Source: Proteiniphilum sp. (GTDB taxonomy: Bacteria; Bacteroidota; Bacteroidia; Bacteroidales; Dysgonomonadaceae). From it: 64,000 nucleotides of DNA. Where the stretch lies: NCBI GenBank assembly GCA_028709605.1, contig JAQVWR010000003.1:4913-68912 (forward strand), given 5' to 3'. Positions 47,692 through 60,013 of the stretch are shown here, in pieces (position 1 is the first letter of the stretch; each line of letters begins with the position of its first letter). The notes under the pieces were generated by a model. It was not told where the DNA came from. It was given only the letters and a program-made list of their open reading frames with translations, and made no database searches. A program made the translations under genes and the position numbers.

Positions 47692-49776
47692 ATGGATAAT
47701 AACAAATACGCCTATTTCAAACGAGATATCAGCTGGCTCTCTTTCAATTACCGGGTACTCCTGGAGGCGAGAGATGAGCGGTTGCCCATCTATGAACGGA
47801 TCAAATTTCTCTCCATCTACTCCTCCAACCTGGAGGAGTTCTACAAGATCCGCGTGTCGGGCTATCACAGCTCCCTGCTGGAGAGCATCAAGCGGGATGA
47901 GTCGGTGGAGGAAGCACTGCAGACTATCATCCAGATCAACCGCGAGGTGACGGCACAGGAGAAGGAGTATTCAGCGATCTTCAACGAGATGATCCTTCCC
48001 GAGCTGCGGCGTAATAGGATCATTCTGTATCAGACCGATGAGGTGGAGCCTTTCCACCGCGCTTATGTGGAAAAGTACTTCAATGAGGAGGTGTTTCCCT
48101 TTCTGCAGCCGATGATCATTTTGAAGGACGATATCCATTCGTTTATCCAGGACGGACGGATCTATCAGGTGGTCAGCTTGCTGAAGAAAAAGAAAAAACA
48201 GCGCTCCGCCACTCCATCGTACACCTACGCCATCATGAAGATACCCAATACCAAGGTGCCCCGGTTTGTGGAGCTGCCTTCGTTAGGGGGAAATCACTAC
48301 ATCATGTTTATCGATGATGTGATCAAGTCCAACATGCCGAGCGTCTTTCCCGGTTATGAGATTGTGGACTGCTACAGCATAAAGATTTCGCGCGACGCTG
48401 ATTTCTCGCTCGAGAACGAGGATCAGAAGGACATCGCCGAGCGGATTCTGCGCAAGGTGCGCAAACGCAAGATTGGTGCGGTGACTCGTTTCCAGTACGA
48501 CAAGGATATGCCCGGCTATTTTTTGAAATATCTCTGTGAGGCATATGAGATCGAGGAGGAGGAGCTGCTTCCCTCGGGGCGTTACCTGAACCTAGCCGAC
48601 CTGATGAAGCTGCCCAACCCGGTGGGCGATAGCCTCCGGCAGACGCTGCCGCAACCGCTGCGGGCACCCGGGCTGGAGGCCAACAACTCCATCCTGTGGG
48701 TGCTGCGCCGACAGGATGTGCTACTCCATTTCCCTTATCAGTCGTTCGACTACCTGTTGCGCTTCCTGCTGCAGGCTGCCTTTGATCCGAAGGTGCTGGA
48801 GATCAAGGTGACGCAGTACCGTGTGGCGGAGAACTCGGCGGTGATCAACAGCCTGATCAGTGCGGCCAAGAATGGCAAGAGGGTGACTGTGTTCGTGGAG
48901 CTGAAGGCCCGCTTCGATGAGGAGAACAACTACCTCTCCTCCGAGCTGATGCAGCAGGCGGGGGTCAAGATCATTTACAGCCTGCCGGGATTGAAGGTGC
49001 ATGCCAAGCTGGCCTTCGTGAGAAAAAAAAGCAACGACCCCGATGATCCGATCAAGGGGTATGCTTACCTGGGTACGGGCAACTTCAATGAGAAGACCGC
49101 CCGCATCTACTCCGACAAGGGATTGCTTACCTCCGACAAGGAGATCATCCGCGATATCGACGAGGTGTTCCGCGTGCTGGAGGGAAAGCCCTACATGCAT
49201 GACTTCAAGCATCTGCTGGTGACCCAGTTCAACATGCTCCCTGCTATCTTCCGGATGATCGAGCAGGAGATTGCAGCGGTAGAGAAGGGGGGCGAGGGGT
49301 ATATTATTCTGAAGATGAACAGTATAGAGGACAAGGAGATGATCAATGCCCTTTATCGGGCCAGCGAGGCGGGGGTGAAGATAGACCTGATCATCCGCGG
49401 CATCTGTTGCTTAGTACCCAATCAGCCCTACAGCAGAAATATCCGGGTGACACGCATCGTGGATGCCTACCTGGAGCATGCCCGGGTGTGGTATTTTCTG
49501 AATGGCGGCAAAGAGACGATTTACCTCACATCTGCCGACTGGATGCAGCGCAACCTGCACCGCCGTATCGAGGTGGCTTTCCCGGTCTACGCCGAACCGC
49601 TGAAGCGGCAGCTCATCGATATTCTGAAAATCCAGCTGGAGGACAACCAGAGTGCCGTGTGGGTGGATGAGAACCTGAACAATGTGTTTAAAAGAGAGCT
49701 GGCTTCACCGGATGAACCCCCTGTGCGGGCGCAACAGGCGATTTACGACTACCTGAAGCAATCGACGGGGCAGTAA
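47692..49776 (+). CDS. ppk1: Polyphosphate kinase 1
   Basis: 694 residues. It reversibly transfers the gamma phosphate of ATP to polyphosphate. The N-terminal domain (about 1-110) carries DISWLSFNYRVLLEARD and SNLEEFYKIRVSGYHSSLLESI. Two phospholipase D-like domains follow; the autophosphorylated histidine is in GLKVHAKLAFV (about 435-445) and the second active-site histidine in NLHRRIEVAFPV (about 620-632). GTGNFNEKTARIYSDKGL is also typical. Polyphosphate is a phosphate and energy store and a stress signal. It stands alone between divergent and convergent neighbours. Confidence 0.95.
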   Translation: MDNNKYAYFKRDISWLSFNYRVLLEARDERLPIYERIKFLSIYSSNLEEFYKIRVSGYHSSLLESIKRDESVEEALQTIIQINREVTAQEKEYSAIFNEMILPELRRNRIILYQTDEVEPFHRAYVEKYFNEEVFPFLQPMIILKDDIHSFIQDGRIYQVVSLLKKKKKQRSATPSYTYAIMKIPNTKVPRFVELPSLGGNHYIMFIDDVIKSNMPSVFPGYEIVDCYSIKISRDADFSLENEDQKDIAERILRKVRKRKIGAVTRFQYDKDMPGYFLKYLCEAYEIEEEELLPSGRYLNLADLMKLPNPVGDSLRQTLPQPLRAPGLEANNSILWVLRRQDVLLHFPYQSFDYLLRFLLQAAFDPKVLEIKVTQYRVAENSAVINSLISAAKNGKRVTVFVELKARFDEENNYLSSELMQQAGVKIIYSLPGLKVHAKLAFVRKKSNDPDDPIKGYAYLGTGNFNEKTARIYSDKGLLTSDKEIIRDIDEVFRVLEGKPYMHDFKHLLVTQFNMLPAIFRMIEQEIAAVEKGGEGYIILKMNSIEDKEMINALYRASEAGVKIDLIIRGICCLVPNQPYSRNIRVTRIVDAYLEHARVWYFLNGGKETIYLTSADWMQRNLHRRIEVAFPVYAEPLKRQLIDILKIQLEDNQSAVWVDENLNNVFKRELASPDEPPVRAQQAIYDYLKQSTGQ

Positions 49777-49910
49777 GTATCATACTCCTTGAGAAATAAA
49801 TGCGTCATTACGCCAAAAATCTTCAGTAAAGATGGAGATCTCTTTATGAATATCTTATGTTGCACTTGAAAATATCATGAAAACCAGGGTGTGCCTGTGA
49901 TCTTGAACCG

Positions 49911-49945
49911 AAAAAAACCCGCACCGGAACTCCGATACGGGTTTT
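49911..49945. terminator. Terminator of the rpoBC unit (bidirectional with ppk1)
   Basis: The arms AAAACCCG (49914-49921) and CGGGTTTT (49938-49945) form an 8-bp outer stem. The interior CGGA and TCCG blocks could extend pairing. On the minus strand T's follow; on the plus strand TTTT closes the stem and could terminate ppk1. Confidence 0.8.
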
Positions 49946-49965
49946 ACATATTTATTCGTGAGAAT

Positions 49966-52900
49966 TTATTCCTCCACTGCCGCTTCCTGGAACAGGTTGT
50001 TGCGCTTGTTGGCGTTCAGCTTTTCAAAGTCCTCCCGTGAACCGACGATCAGCTTGTCGAACTCTCGCTGTCCCGTACCGGCAGGGATGAGGTGCCCGAC
50101 GATCACATTCTCCTTCAGTCCTTCGAGTGTGTCGGTCTTGCCGTTGATGGCAGCGTCGTTCAGCACCTTGGTGGTCTCCTGGAACGAGGCGGCCGACATG
50201 AAGCTGGTGGTTTGCAACGCTGCACGGGTGATGCCCTGCAACACCTGGTTGGCGGTGGCTGGCACGGCGTCGCGTGCTTCCACCAGTTTCAGGTCGCGTC
50301 GTTTCAGCGAGCTGTTCTCGTCGCGCAGCTTGCGCACGGTGACGATCTGTCCCGGCTCGAAGATCTGTGAGTCGCCGGCATCGACGATCACCTTCTTGCC
50401 CCAGATGCGGTCGTTCTCTTCCATCATCTCATGCTTGTCGACCAGCTGTTGTTCGAGGAAGCGGGTGTCGCCTGGATCCACCACTTCCACCTTGCGCATC
50501 ATCTGTCGGACGATCACCTCAAAGTGCTTGTCGTTGATCTTCACACCCTGCAGGCGGTATACATCCTGCACCTCGTTCACGATGTACTCCTGAACGGCTG
50601 TCGGCCCCATGATCGCGAGGATGTCGGCCGGGGTGGTGGCGCCGTCGGAGAGCGGCATACCGGCACGGATATAGTCGTTTTCCTGCACCAGGATCTGTTT
50701 CGAGAGCGACACCATGTACTTCTTTGTTTCGCCGGTTTTAGAGGTGACGGAGATCTCCTGGTTTCCGCGTTTGATCTTGCCGAAGGATACCTCGCCGTCG
50801 ATCTCGGAAACCACCGCCGGGTTGGAGGGGTTGCGTGCTTCGAACAGCTCGGTGACGCGCGGCAGACCCCCGGTGATGTCTCCCGCCTTGCCCACGGCAC
50901 GGGGGATCTTCACTAACACATCACCCGCCTGGATCTCGTCATTCTCATTCTTCACGATGTGAGAGCCGAGGGGCAGGGTATAGGTGCGGAGGATGTCGTC
51001 GTTTTCGTTCACGATGTGGGCTGAGGGAGCCTTGGTCTTGTCGCGCGATTCGATGATCACTTTCTCCTTCAGGCCGGTCTGCTCATCCGATTCCACCTTG
51101 TAGGTCATGTTCTCAGTGAAGTTCTCGAAGCGGATCTTTCCGGTTGCTTCCGAGACGATCACGGCATTGAACGGGTCCCACTCGCAGATCAGATCGCCTT
51201 TTTGTATCTTGTCGCCATCGCCGAAGTAAAGCTTCGAGCCATAGGGGATGTTGTGCGACAGTAGCACGATCTTGGTGTTGGGATCCACGATGCGCATTTC
51301 CACGAGACGGCTGACGACTACCTTATAGGACTTGCCTTCGGTGTCGGTGGTCTCCACGAAGCGCAGCTCGTCGAACTCCAGGATACCGTCGTATTTGGTG
51401 ACGATACTGTTTTCCGTGGCGATGTTGGAGGCGATACCTCCCACGTGGAAGGTACGCAGTGTGAGCTGTGTACCCGGCTCGCCGATGGACTGGGCAGCGA
51501 TGACGCCGACCGCTTCACCCTTCTGCACCATCTGGCCGGTGGCCAGGTTGCGCCCGTAGCACTTGGCACATACGCCCTGGTGCGACTCGCAGGTGAGCAC
51601 GGAACGGATCTCCACCCGCTCGATAGGCGACTCGTCAATCTTCTTCGCGATATCTTCGGTGATCTCTTCACCCGCATGCACCAGGATCTCGCCCGTGTTG
51701 GGGTGCTGTACATCATGTACCGATACGCGCCCCAGGATACGCTCGTAGAGCGAGGCGATCACCTCGTCATTGTTCTTGATGGCTGTTGCTACCAAGCCAC
51801 GGAGGGTACCACAATCCTCCTCGTTGATGATCACATCCTGCGACACATCCACCAGACGACGGGTCAGGTACCCGGCATCGGCTGTCTTCAGGGCCGTGTC
51901 GGCAAGACCTTTACGGGCACCGTGGGTGGAGATGAAGTACTCGAGCACCGACAATCCTTCCTTGAAGTTGGCAAGGATAGGGTTCTCAATGATCTGTGCC
52001 CCCTCGGCACCGCTCTTTTGCGGCTTAGCCATCAGTCCGCGCATACCCGAGAGCTGACGGATCTGCTCGCGCGATCCGCGGGCTCCCGAGTCGAGCATCA
52101 TATATACGGAGTTGAATCCCTGGTCATCTTCCGACAGCTGTTTCATCAGGATGTTGGAGAGCTTGGAGTTGATGTGCGTCCAAGTGTCGATGATCTGGTT
52201 GTATCGTTCGTTATAGGTGATGAAACCCATGTTGTAGTTCTCCATGATCTGCTCCACTTCGGCATATCCTTCCTGAATAAGAGTCTCTTTCTCTTTGGGT
52301 ATGATCACATCCTCCAGGTTGAACGAGAGTCCTCCCTTGAAGGCCATGGTGTAACCCAGGTCCTTGATGTCATCGAGGTATTGCGCTGTGCGCGCTACGC
52401 CGCAGGTCTTGATCACCTTGCCAATGATGTCGCGCAGCGACTTTTTGGAGAGCAGTTCGTTGATGTAACCCACCTCTTTCGGGATGGCTTCGTTGGCGAT
52501 CACCCGTCCCACGGTGGTCTCATGCATCTTGCGTACCGGATTGCCGTTCTCGTCGATATCGTCGACGATCACCTTGATCAGTGCGTGCAACGCCACTTTC
52601 TTCTCGTTATAGGCGATGATTGCTTCCTCTTCTCCGTAGAGGGTCATGCCTTCACCCTTTGCTCCCGGACGGATTTTTGTAATGTAATACAATCCGAGCA
52701 CCATGTCCTGTGAGGGTACGGTGATGGGGGCGCCGTTGGCGGGGTTGAGGATGTTGTGTGAGGCCAGCATCAGCAGTTGTGCTTCCAGGATCGCCTCATT
52801 GCCCAGCGGCAGGTGCACCGCCATCTGGTCCCCGTCGAAGTCGGCGTTGAACGCCGTACAGGCGAGGGGATGCAATTGGATGGCCTTTCCTTCAATCAGC

Positions 52901-54252
52901 TTGGGCTGGAATGCCTGGATACCCAGACGGTGAAGGGTAGGGGCACGGTTCAGCAGCACCGGGTGGCCTCTCATCACATATTCCAGGATATCATATACCA
53001 CCGGTTCTTTTCGGTCCACAATCTTCTTGGCCGATTTTACCGTCTTCACGATACCTCTCTCAATGAGCTTACGGATGATGAACGGTTTATAGAGTTCGGC
53101 TGCCATATCTTTTGGTAGCCCGCATTCGTGCATCTTGAGCTCCGGCCCCACGACGATCACCGAGCGGGCGGAGTAGTCCACACGTTTACCGAGCAGGTTT
53201 TGACGGAAACGTCCCTGTTTCCCCTTCAGACTGTCGGAGAGCGATTTCAGCGGACGGTTAGATTCTGTTTTGATGGCGCTCGACTTGCGGGAGTTGTCGA
53301 ACAGTGAGTCGACAGCTTCCTGCAACATGCGCTTTTCGTTACGCAAAATCACATCCGGAGCCTTGATATCAATCAGTCGTTTCAGCCGGTTGTTGCGAAT
53401 GATCACCCTGCGGTAGAGGTCGTTCAGGTCGGAAGTGGCAAAGCGGCCTCCGTCGAGCGGCACCAGCGGACGCAGATCGGGGGGGATCACGGGAATCACC
53501 TTCATGATCATCCATTCGGGTTTGTTGATGTTCTTCGACCCGCGGAAAGCTTCCACCACCTGCAACTGTTTCAGCGCTTCATTCTTGCGTTGCTGCGAAG
53601 TGTCGGTATTGGCGCGGTGACGCAACTGGTTGGCCAGCTTGTCGAGGTTGAGCCGCTCCAACAAATCGAGAATGCCTTCGGCTCCCATTTTCGCGATAAA
53701 CTTGTTAGGGTCGCTGTCTTCCAGCATCTGGTTCTCCCTGGGGAGGGTCTCCAGCAGATCCAGGTATTCATCCTCAGAGAGCAGGTCTTTCTCGCTCACC
53801 TTATCCTCTAGGGCGCCGGGCTGGATCACCACGTAGCGCTCATAGTAGATAATGGAGTCGAGTTTCTTGGTGGGGATGCCCAACAGATAACCAATTTTGT
53901 TGGGCAGTGAACGGAAATACCAGATGTGGGCTACGGGAACCACCAAGTGAATATGCCCGGTACGTTCGCGGCGCACCTTCTTCTCGGTCACTTCCACCCC
54001 GCAACGGTCGCACACGATGCCTTTGTAGCGGATACGCTTGTACTTGCCGCAATGACATTCATAGTCCTTTACCGGTCCGAAGATCCGTTCGCAGAACAGG
54101 CCGTCGCGTTCAGGCTTGTAGGTTCGGTAGTTGATGGTCTCGGGTTTCAACACCTCCCCGAAAGAGTTTTCCAGAATTTGTTCCGGCGATGCCAGCCCAA
54201 TTGTAATTTTTGAAAAGCTACTCTTTATCTTATTGTCTTTTCTAAATGCCAT
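49966..54252 (-). CDS. rpoC: RNA polymerase subunit beta'
   Basis: 1428 residues, last gene of the operon. The N-terminal zinc-binding motif [20 protein letters not shown] (about 65-85) is intact. The catalytic Mg2+ triad is in [15 protein letters not shown], the bridge-helix region is near [23 protein letters not shown], and the second zinc site is in CGTL ... [13 protein letters not shown]. It contains clamp and C-terminal jaw segments as usual for Bacteroidota, with no sign of breakage. A terminator follows about 20 bases after its stop. A 106-base spacer separates it from rpoB. Confidence 0.97.
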   Translation of the reverse strand: MAFRKDNKIKSSFSKITIGLASPEQILENSFGEVLKPETINYRTYKPERDGLFCERIFGPVKDYECHCGKYKRIRYKGIVCDRCGVEVTEKKVRRERTGHIHLVVPVAHIWYFRSLPNKIGYLLGIPTKKLDSIIYYERYVVIQPGALEDKVSEKDLLSEDEYLDLLETLPRENQMLEDSDPNKFIAKMGAEGILDLLERLNLDKLANQLRHRANTDTSQQRKNEALKQLQVVEAFRGSKNINKPEWMIMKVIPVIPPDLRPLVPLDGGRFATSDLNDLYRRVIIRNNRLKRLIDIKAPDVILRNEKRMLQEAVDSLFDNSRKSSAIKTESNRPLKSLSDSLKGKQGRFRQNLLGKRVDYSARSVIVVGPELKMHECGLPKDMAAELYKPFIIRKLIERGIVKTVKSAKKIVDRKEPVVYDILEYVMRGHPVLLNRAPTLHRLGIQAFQPKLIEGKAIQLHPLACTAFNADFDGDQMAVHLPLGNEAILEAQLLMLASHNILNPANGAPITVPSQDMVLGLYYITKIRPGAKGEGMTLYGEEEAIIAYNEKKVALHALIKVIVDDIDENGNPVRKMHETTVGRVIANEAIPKEVGYINELLSKKSLRDIIGKVIKTCGVARTAQYLDDIKDLGYTMAFKGGLSFNLEDVIIPKEKETLIQEGYAEVEQIMENYNMGFITYNERYNQIIDTWTHINSKLSNILMKQLSEDDQGFNSVYMMLDSGARGSREQIRQLSGMRGLMAKPQKSGAEGAQIIENPILANFKEGLSVLEYFISTHGARKGLADTALKTADAGYLTRRLVDVSQDVIINEEDCGTLRGLVATAIKNNDEVIASLYERILGRVSVHDVQHPNTGEILVHAGEEITEDIAKKIDESPIERVEIRSVLTCESHQGVCAKCYGRNLATGQMVQKGEAVGVIAAQSIGEPGTQLTLRTFHVGGIASNIATENSIVTKYDGILEFDELRFVETTDTEGKSYKVVVSRLVEMRIVDPNTKIVLLSHNIPYGSKLYFGDGDKIQKGDLICEWDPFNAVIVSEATGKIRFENFTENMTYKVESDEQTGLKEKVIIESRDKTKAPSAHIVNENDDILRTYTLPLGSHIVKNENDEIQAGDVLVKIPRAVGKAGDITGGLPRVTELFEARNPSNPAVVSEIDGEVSFGKIKRGNQEISVTSKTGETKKYMVSLSKQILVQENDYIRAGMPLSDGATTPADILAIMGPTAVQEYIVNEVQDVYRLQGVKINDKHFEVIVRQMMRKVEVVDPGDTRFLEQQLVDKHEMMEENDRIWGKKVIVDAGDSQIFEPGQIVTVRKLRDENSSLKRRDLKLVEARDAVPATANQVLQGITRAALQTTSFMSAASFQETTKVLNDAAINGKTDTLEGLKENVIVGHLIPAGTGQREFDKLIVGSREDFEKLNANKRNNLFQEAAVEE

Positions 54253-54358
54253 ATATCTGATGTATATAAAGAGTTATCGGAATATTATTTTGTTTCTCCA
54301 AATCCTCCCGGGGTGGAACCACCCTTTGGTGACTCTCCCCGGTGTGAACCGGAATGAA

Positions 54359-57300
54359 TTAATCCATACTGATGTTCAGGCCCAATCCCTTCAACTCGTG
54401 CAGCAACACATTGAGTGACTCGGGAATGCCTGCCTGAGGCATTGCTTCTCCTTTCACGATTGCTTCATAAGCCTTGGAACGTCCTACCACGTCGTCCGAT
54501 TTTACCGTCAGGATTTCCTGGAGAACATGGGCGGCGCCGAATGCTTCGAGGGCCCACACTTCCATCTCTCCGAAACGCTGGCCTCCGAACTGGGCCTTAC
54601 CGCCCAGTGGCTGTTGCGTGATCAGCGAGTAGGGGCCGATGGAGCGTGCATGCATCTTGTCTTCCACCATGTGGCCGAGCTTAAGCATGTAGATGATTCC
54701 CACCGTGGCGGGCTGGTCGAACCGCTCGCCGGTACCTCCGTCGTAGAGATAGGTCTTGCCGTAAGCGGGTACCTTTGCCTTGTCGGTCCAGACGGTTAGG
54801 TCATCCAGCGATGCTCCGTCGAAGATGGGAGTGGCGAATTTGACGCCCAGCTCCTTACCGGCCCATCCGAGCACGGTCTCGAAGATCTGTCCCAGGTTCA
54901 TACGGGAGGGCACACCCAATGGGTTGAGCACGATGTCTACCGGCGATCCGTCGGCAAGAAAAGGCATATCTTCCTGGCGCACGATGCGCGATACGATTCC
55001 CTTGTTCCCGTGGCGGCCGGCCATCTTGTCCCCCACCTGTATCTTCCGTTTCTTGGCCACATAGACCTTGGCGATCTGCATGATGCCCGAGGGAAGCTCA
55101 TCGCCGATGGTTAAGTCGAACCGTTTGCGCTTCAGCTCGGCATCGAGTTCCTTGAAGCGGCGCAGGTAGTTGATCACCGTAGCCCGTATCATCTCGTTCT
55201 TATGGGTGTCGGAGGTCCACTTGTTGAGCTGTACCGACTGGAAGTCGATTTCATTCAGTACCTTGAGGGTGAACTTAGCTCCTTTGGGAACGATGTCCAT
55301 ATTGGTGTAGTCCTTCACTCCGGCCGATGTTTTGCCTTCGGTAAGGTGCAGCAGCTTTTCGATCAGCACTTTCTTGAGCTCTTCCATCTTGTTCTCATAC
55401 TCTTCATCGAGTTTGGGAAGCAGTGCCTTGTTGGAGAGTCTCGTCTTCCCTTTTTTGGAAGCCTTGGAGAAGAGGTTGGTGCTGATCACCACACCATTGA
55501 GCGAGGGGGATGCCTTCAACGATGCGTCTTTCACATCGCCGGCTTTGTCGCCGAAGATGGCGCGCAGCAGCTTTTCCTCTGGAGAGGGATCCGACTCTCC
55601 CTTGGGGGTGATTTTGCCGATCATGATGTCACCCGGCTTGATGCGTGCACCCACGCGCACGATTCCTTTCTCATCGAGGTCATTGGTGGCCTCTTCACTC
55701 ACGTTGGGGATGTCGGAGGTGAGCTCTTCCAGCCCGCGTTTGGTCTCCCTCACTTCGAGAGAGAACTCTTCCACATGTACCGAGGTGAAGACATCCTCGC
55801 TCACCATACGTTCACTGAGCACGATCGCATCCTCAAAGTTGTATCCTTTCCACGGCATGAAGGCTACCTTCAGGTTCCTGCCGATGGCTAACTCACCTTT
55901 CTCGGTGGCATAGCCTTCGGTAAGAATGTCGCCTGCCTCCACTTTCTGACCCACGTGACAGATGGGGCGCAGGTCGATGGTGGTGTTCTGGTTGGTTTTC
56001 CGAAATTTGGGGATGGTATAGTTCTTTACCGCATCGTCGAAGCTGGTGTACTCTTCTTCCTCGCTACGGTCATATTTGATTCGGATGGTGGTGGCATCTA
56101 CATAGATGATCTCGCCGCTGCCTTCGGCCATGATCTGCGAGCGCGAGTCATGGATTAACTGGCTTTCGATGCCGGTACCCACGATGGGTGCCTCGGTACG
56201 CATCAACGGCACCGCCTGGCGCATCATGTTCGATCCCATCAGCGCACGGTTGGCATCGTCGTGTTCCAGAAAGGGAATAAGCGATGCGGCGATGGAGGCG
56301 ATCTGCATAGGCGATACGTCCATCAGCTCTACCTCTTCCGGTGCGATCACCGGGTAGTCAGCATCCTGTCTGGCTTTCACACGCGAGTTGATAAAGTTGC
56401 CTTTGTCGTCGAGCGGGGCGTTGCCCTGTGCGATCAGCTTGTCTTCCTCCTCTTCGGCTGCCAGGTAAATCACCTCATCGTTTTTGATGTTCACCTTGCC
56501 GTTCTCCACTTTGCGGTAGGGGGTCTCAATGAAGCCGAGGTCGTTGATCTTGGCATAGACGCAGAGCGAGGAGATCAGACCGATATTGGGCCCTTCGGGC
56601 GTCTCGATAGGGCAGAGACGGCCGTAGTGGGTGTAGTGTACGTCGCGCACCTCGAAGCCGGCACGCTCACGTGACAGACCACCCGGTCCGAGGGCTGAGA
56701 GACGACGCTTGTGGGTAATCTCCGCCAGCGGGTTGGTCTGGTCCATGAATTGCGAGAGCGCATTGGTGCCGAAGAAGGTGTTGATCACCGAGGAGATGGT
56801 CTTCGCGTTGATCAGGTCGATCGGGGTGAAGACCTCGTTGTCGCGCACGTTCATCCGTTCGCGGATGATGCGGGCCATGCGGTTCAGTCCCACGCCGAAC
56901 TGGTTGTAAAGCTGTTCACCCACGGTGCGCACCCGGCGGTTGCTGAGGTGGTCGATATCGTCGACCACCGCTTTTGAGTTGATCAGTTCGATCAGGTATT
57001 TGATGATCTCAATGATGTCTTCCTTCGTGAGCACACGGGTGTTGACATCGATATTAAGATTCAGTTTCTTGTTGATCCGGTAACGCCCTACATCGCCCAG
57101 ATCATATCGCTTCTCCGAGAAGAAGAGGTTGTTGATCACCTCGCGTGCACTGGAGTCGTCTGCCGGCTCGGCACTGCGCAACTGGCGGTAGATATGCCGG
57201 ATGGCATCGATCTCCGAGTTGCTGGGGTCCTTCTGCAGCGTGTTGTAGATGATGGAGTAGTCGGAGGTGTTGGCGGTCTCTTTGTGTAGCAGGATGGAGG

Positions 57301-58171
57301 CAACGCCCGATTCCAGGATCTCATCCATATGCTCCGCCTCCAGCACCGTCTCACGTTCGATGATCACTTCGTTGCGCTCAATGGAGGTCACCTCGCCGGT
57401 GTCTTCATCGACGAAGTCTTCCATCCATGATTTCAGTACACGGGCAGCCAACTTGCGGCCGACTACCTTTTTCAGGTTGGTCTTGTTCACCTTCACCTCT
57501 TCTGCCAGGTCGAAGATCTCGAGGATGTCCTTGTCGCTCTCGAAACCGATCGCACGTAGCAGCGTGGTGACGGGTAATTTCTTTTTACGGTCGATGTACG
57601 CATACATCACACTGTTGATGTCGGTGGCAAACTCAATCCATGACCCCTTGAACGGAATGATACGTGCTGAGTAGAGCACGGTACCGTTGGCATGCAGGCT
57701 CTGACCGAAAAATACGCCGGGAGAACGGTGCAGCTGCGATACAATGACCCGTTCCGCTCCGTTGATCACGAAGGTCCCTTTTTCGGTCATATAGGGAATG
57801 GTTCCCAGGTATACATCCTGGATCACAGGTGTAAAGTCTTCATGGTCGGGATCGGTGCAGTACAAATACAGCTTTGCCTTCAGCGGAACGCTGTAGGTGA
57901 GTCCTCTGTCTACACACTCATCAATGGTGTAACGCGGAGGATCTACGTAGTAATCTAAAAACTCCAGGACAAAATTGTTACGGGTGTCAGCAATCGGGAA
58001 GTTCTCCGTAAAAACCTTATACAATCCTTCGTTTTTTCTGCTTTCGGGGGGTGCGTCCAATTGAAGAAAATCCTGAAACGATTTCAGCTGTACTTCCAGG
58101 AAATCGGGGAAATCGAGCGGATTTTTGATCGACGCAAAATTGATTCTTGGGTTGGCGTTATTTGAAGACAT
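54359..58171 (-). CDS. rpoB: RNA polymerase subunit beta
   Basis: 1270 residues. The N-terminus ([28 protein letters not shown]), the rifampicin-pocket region ([68 protein letters not shown]) and the C-terminal clamp segment (KPQAAA-type region reading [38 protein letters not shown]) are all present. In the rifampicin pocket the key residues Q, D, H, R and S are the sensitive-type ones. The spacer before it (to rplL) holds a strong hairpin that may act as an attenuator. Confidence 0.97.
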   Translation of the reverse strand: MSSNNANPRINFASIKNPLDFPDFLEVQLKSFQDFLQLDAPPESRKNEGLYKVFTENFPIADTRNNFVLEFLDYYVDPPRYTIDECVDRGLTYSVPLKAKLYLYCTDPDHEDFTPVIQDVYLGTIPYMTEKGTFVINGAERVIVSQLHRSPGVFFGQSLHANGTVLYSARIIPFKGSWIEFATDINSVMYAYIDRKKKLPVTTLLRAIGFESDKDILEIFDLAEEVKVNKTNLKKVVGRKLAARVLKSWMEDFVDEDTGEVTSIERNEVIIERETVLEAEHMDEILESGVASILLHKETANTSDYSIIYNTLQKDPSNSEIDAIRHIYRQLRSAEPADDSSAREVINNLFFSEKRYDLGDVGRYRINKKLNLNIDVNTRVLTKEDIIEIIKYLIELINSKAVVDDIDHLSNRRVRTVGEQLYNQFGVGLNRMARIIRERMNVRDNEVFTPIDLINAKTISSVINTFFGTNALSQFMDQTNPLAEITHKRRLSALGPGGLSRERAGFEVRDVHYTHYGRLCPIETPEGPNIGLISSLCVYAKINDLGFIETPYRKVENGKVNIKNDEVIYLAAEEEEDKLIAQGNAPLDDKGNFINSRVKARQDADYPVIAPEEVELMDVSPMQIASIAASLIPFLEHDDANRALMGSNMMRQAVPLMRTEAPIVGTGIESQLIHDSRSQIMAEGSGEIIYVDATTIRIKYDRSEEEEYTSFDDAVKNYTIPKFRKTNQNTTIDLRPICHVGQKVEAGDILTEGYATEKGELAIGRNLKVAFMPWKGYNFEDAIVLSERMVSEDVFTSVHVEEFSLEVRETKRGLEELTSDIPNVSEEATNDLDEKGIVRVGARIKPGDIMIGKITPKGESDPSPEEKLLRAIFGDKAGDVKDASLKASPSLNGVVISTNLFSKASKKGKTRLSNKALLPKLDEEYENKMEELKKVLIEKLLHLTEGKTSAGVKDYTNMDIVPKGAKFTLKVLNEIDFQSVQLNKWTSDTHKNEMIRATVINYLRRFKELDAELKRKRFDLTIGDELPSGIMQIAKVYVAKKRKIQVGDKMAGRHGNKGIVSRIVRQEDMPFLADGSPVDIVLNPLGVPSRMNLGQIFETVLGWAGKELGVKFATPIFDGASLDDLTVWTDKAKVPAYGKTYLYDGGTGERFDQPATVGIIYMLKLGHMVEDKMHARSIGPYSLITQQPLGGKAQFGGQRFGEMEVWALEAFGAAHVLQEILTVKSDDVVGRSKAYEAIVKGEAMPQAGIPESLNVLLHELKGLGLNISMD

Positions 58172-58206
58172 GAAAATGAGTTTTTGAACCTAATATATAT
58201 TGACAC

Positions 58207-58244
58207 AAAAGGTTAAGAATCTTCCGGTAGAAGATTCCTAACCA
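58207..58244 (-). terminator. Hairpin with short T-run between rplL and rpoB (possible attenuator)
   Basis: On the minus strand GGTTAGGAATCTTC pairs with GAAGATTCTTAACC (14 bp, one G:U) around a 5-base loop, followed by TTTTG. It lies in the 96-base spacer between rplL and rpoB. Partial termination here would set the ratio of ribosomal protein to RNA polymerase subunit mRNA. Confidence 0.75.
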
Positions 58245-58267
58245 TATTAACCTAATTTAGGGTAATG

Positions 58268-58645
58268 TTATTTAAGCTCAACTTCTGCTCCAGCCTCTTC
58301 AAGTTGTTTTTTCAAAGCATTTGCTTCGTCTTTTGTGATACCTTTTTTCAATTCGCTGGGAGCTCCGTCCACTAAATCTTTGGCTTCTTTCAGGCCGAGT
58401 CCGGTAAGTTCTTTCACTGCCTTTACTACAGCCAGTTTGGCGGAACCTGCACTTTTCAGGATCACGTCGAAAGAAGTTTTTTCTTCCACTGCGGCTTCAC
58501 CGGCGACAGCTGGTCCTGCAGCAACAGCTACCGCTGCAGCAGCCGGCTCGATACCGTATTCCGTTTTCAGGATTTCAGCCAGTTCGTTCACCTCTTTTAC
58601 GGTCAAGTTCACTAATTCTTCAGCAAATTTTTTTAAGTCTGCCAT
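58268..58645 (-). CDS. rplL: 50S ribosomal protein L7/L12
   Basis: 125 residues. The N-terminal dimerisation part ([27 protein letters not shown]) precedes an Ala/Val/Gly-rich hinge (about 32-55) and a C-terminal factor-binding domain ([42 protein letters not shown]). It forms the ribosome stalk that recruits elongation factors. It lies 114 bases after rplJ, as in most bacteria. Confidence 0.97.
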   Translation of the reverse strand: MADLKKFAEELVNLTVKEVNELAEILKTEYGIEPAAAAVAVAAGPAVAGEAAVEEKTSFDVILKSAGSAKLAVVKAVKELTGLGLKEAKDLVDGAPSELKKGITKDEANALKKQLEEAGAEVELK

Positions 58646-58759
58646 TGTTGTATTGGTTTAAATTGATTACTAATTCTATTTGTTGATGTTGATTTTTTTT
58701 GAAGGGGATCTCCTCCTTTCTGCTCGGGGTAGTGATCGGACGGAAAAGGGTCCTGTTTA

Positions 58760-59281
58760 TCAGGCTTCTTCCTTCTCCGACAATGTTTTGAGTACTCCGT
58801 GGAGCAGCGTGCCGCTCGACTGGAGTGCGGAAACCACATTCTTTGCAGGTGACTGCAGCAGTGCGATCACATCGCCGATAAGCTCTGTCTTGCTCTTGAT
58901 GTGTATAAGTTCCTTCAATGCGTTGGCACCTAAAAAGAAGCTTTCCTGTACGTAAGCTCCCTTGAAGGCGGGTACCTTGTCGGCCTTATACTTGTCGATC
59001 AGCTTGGCAGGAGCGTTCGCCGCGTTGGAGAACAGAATCGCTGTGTTGCCCTTCAATACGGGGTACAGCTCTTCATAGTTTCCTCCAATCGATTCGAAAG
59101 CTTTTTGCAGCAAGGTGTTCTTGACCACCATCAGCTTGATATTCTCCTTGGAGCATTCTCTTCTCAACTTGCTGGTATTTGCCGCATTGAGTGTGGCAAC
59201 ATCCGCAAGGTAGAAGTTTTCATACTCCTGAAGACTGGCTGCGATCTGTGTGATTATTCGTTGTTTATCTTCCTTTTTCAT
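58760..59281 (-). CDS. rplJ: 50S ribosomal protein L10
   Basis: 173 residues. The N-terminal RNA-binding part (MKKEDKQRIITQIAASLQEYENFYLADVATLNAANTSKLRRECSKENIKLMVVKNTLL) precedes the C-terminal helix that carries L7/L12 dimers. It anchors the stalk. The spacer to rplA is only 19 bases, so the L10 autoregulatory leader known in E. coli has no room at this position; any such control would have to lie further upstream. Confidence 0.96.
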   Translation of the reverse strand: MKKEDKQRIITQIAASLQEYENFYLADVATLNAANTSKLRRECSKENIKLMVVKNTLLQKAFESIGGNYEELYPVLKGNTAILFSNAANAPAKLIDKYKADKVPAFKGAYVQESFFLGANALKELIHIKSKTELIGDVIALLQSPAKNVVSALQSSGTLLHGVLKTLSEKEEA

Positions 59282-59300
59282 GCGATTTCTTCTTTGTTCA

Positions 59301-59999
59301 TTAGATTTCTTCTGCCGATTTCGGGTCCATTTTGATTCCTGGACTCATCGAACTGGAAAGATAAATACTCTTGATATAGGTGCCTTTTGCCGCAGTCGGT
59401 TTTAATTTGATCAACGTTTGAATAAATTCCTTCGCGTTGTCTCGAATCTGGTCGGGTGTAAAGGATGCTTTCCCAATAGAGGTGTGAATAATACCGGCTT
59501 TGTCTACTTTAAAGTCGATCTTCCCCTGTTTTACCTCCTGCACGGCTTTGGCCACGTCGGGAGTAACAGTTCCGCTCTTGGGGTTCGGCATCAGTCCACG
59601 AGGCCCCAAAATACGGCCAAGGGCACCGATCTTACCCATGATCTGCGGTTGTGTGATGATCACATCCACATCGGTCCAACCTCCTTTGATCTTTTCGATA
59701 TATTCATCGAGTCCTACATAGTCTGCGCCCGCTGCTTTCGCATCGGCCTCAGCGTCTGGAGAACACAATACAAGAACTCTTACTTGTTTTCCTGTTCCAT
59801 GTGGCAAAGAGACAACGCCCCTCACCATCTGGTTAGCTTTGCGCGGATCTACGCCGAGGCGTACATCGATATCAACAGATGCATCGAATTTGGTGGTGGT
59901 TATCTCCTTCACCAAAGCAGATGCTTCCTGCAGTGTATAGGTCTTACCCACTTCAATCTTGCTGAAAGCCAACTTTTGATTTTTTGTCAGTTTACTCAT
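59301..59999 (-). CDS. rplA: 50S ribosomal protein L1
   Basis: 232 residues with the two-domain L1 fold: the first half carries [34 protein letters not shown], the second [30 protein letters not shown]. It forms the L1 stalk and, in many bacteria, represses its own operon by binding a 23S-like site in the mRNA leader. It lies 14 bases after rplK. Confidence 0.97.
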   Translation of the reverse strand: MSKLTKNQKLAFSKIEVGKTYTLQEASALVKEITTTKFDASVDIDVRLGVDPRKANQMVRGVVSLPHGTGKQVRVLVLCSPDAEADAKAAGADYVGLDEYIEKIKGGWTDVDVIITQPQIMGKIGALGRILGPRGLMPNPKSGTVTPDVAKAVQEVKQGKIDFKVDKAGIIHTSIGKASFTPDQIRDNAKEFIQTLIKLKPTAAKGTYIKSIYLSSSMSPGIKMDPKSAEEI

Positions 60000-60013
60000 A
60001 TCTCAATTGAAGT

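Noticed and set aside
51445..52713. 422-codon plus-strand frame inside rpoC
   Set aside because: Antisense shadow of rpoC; no start context and no family similarity.
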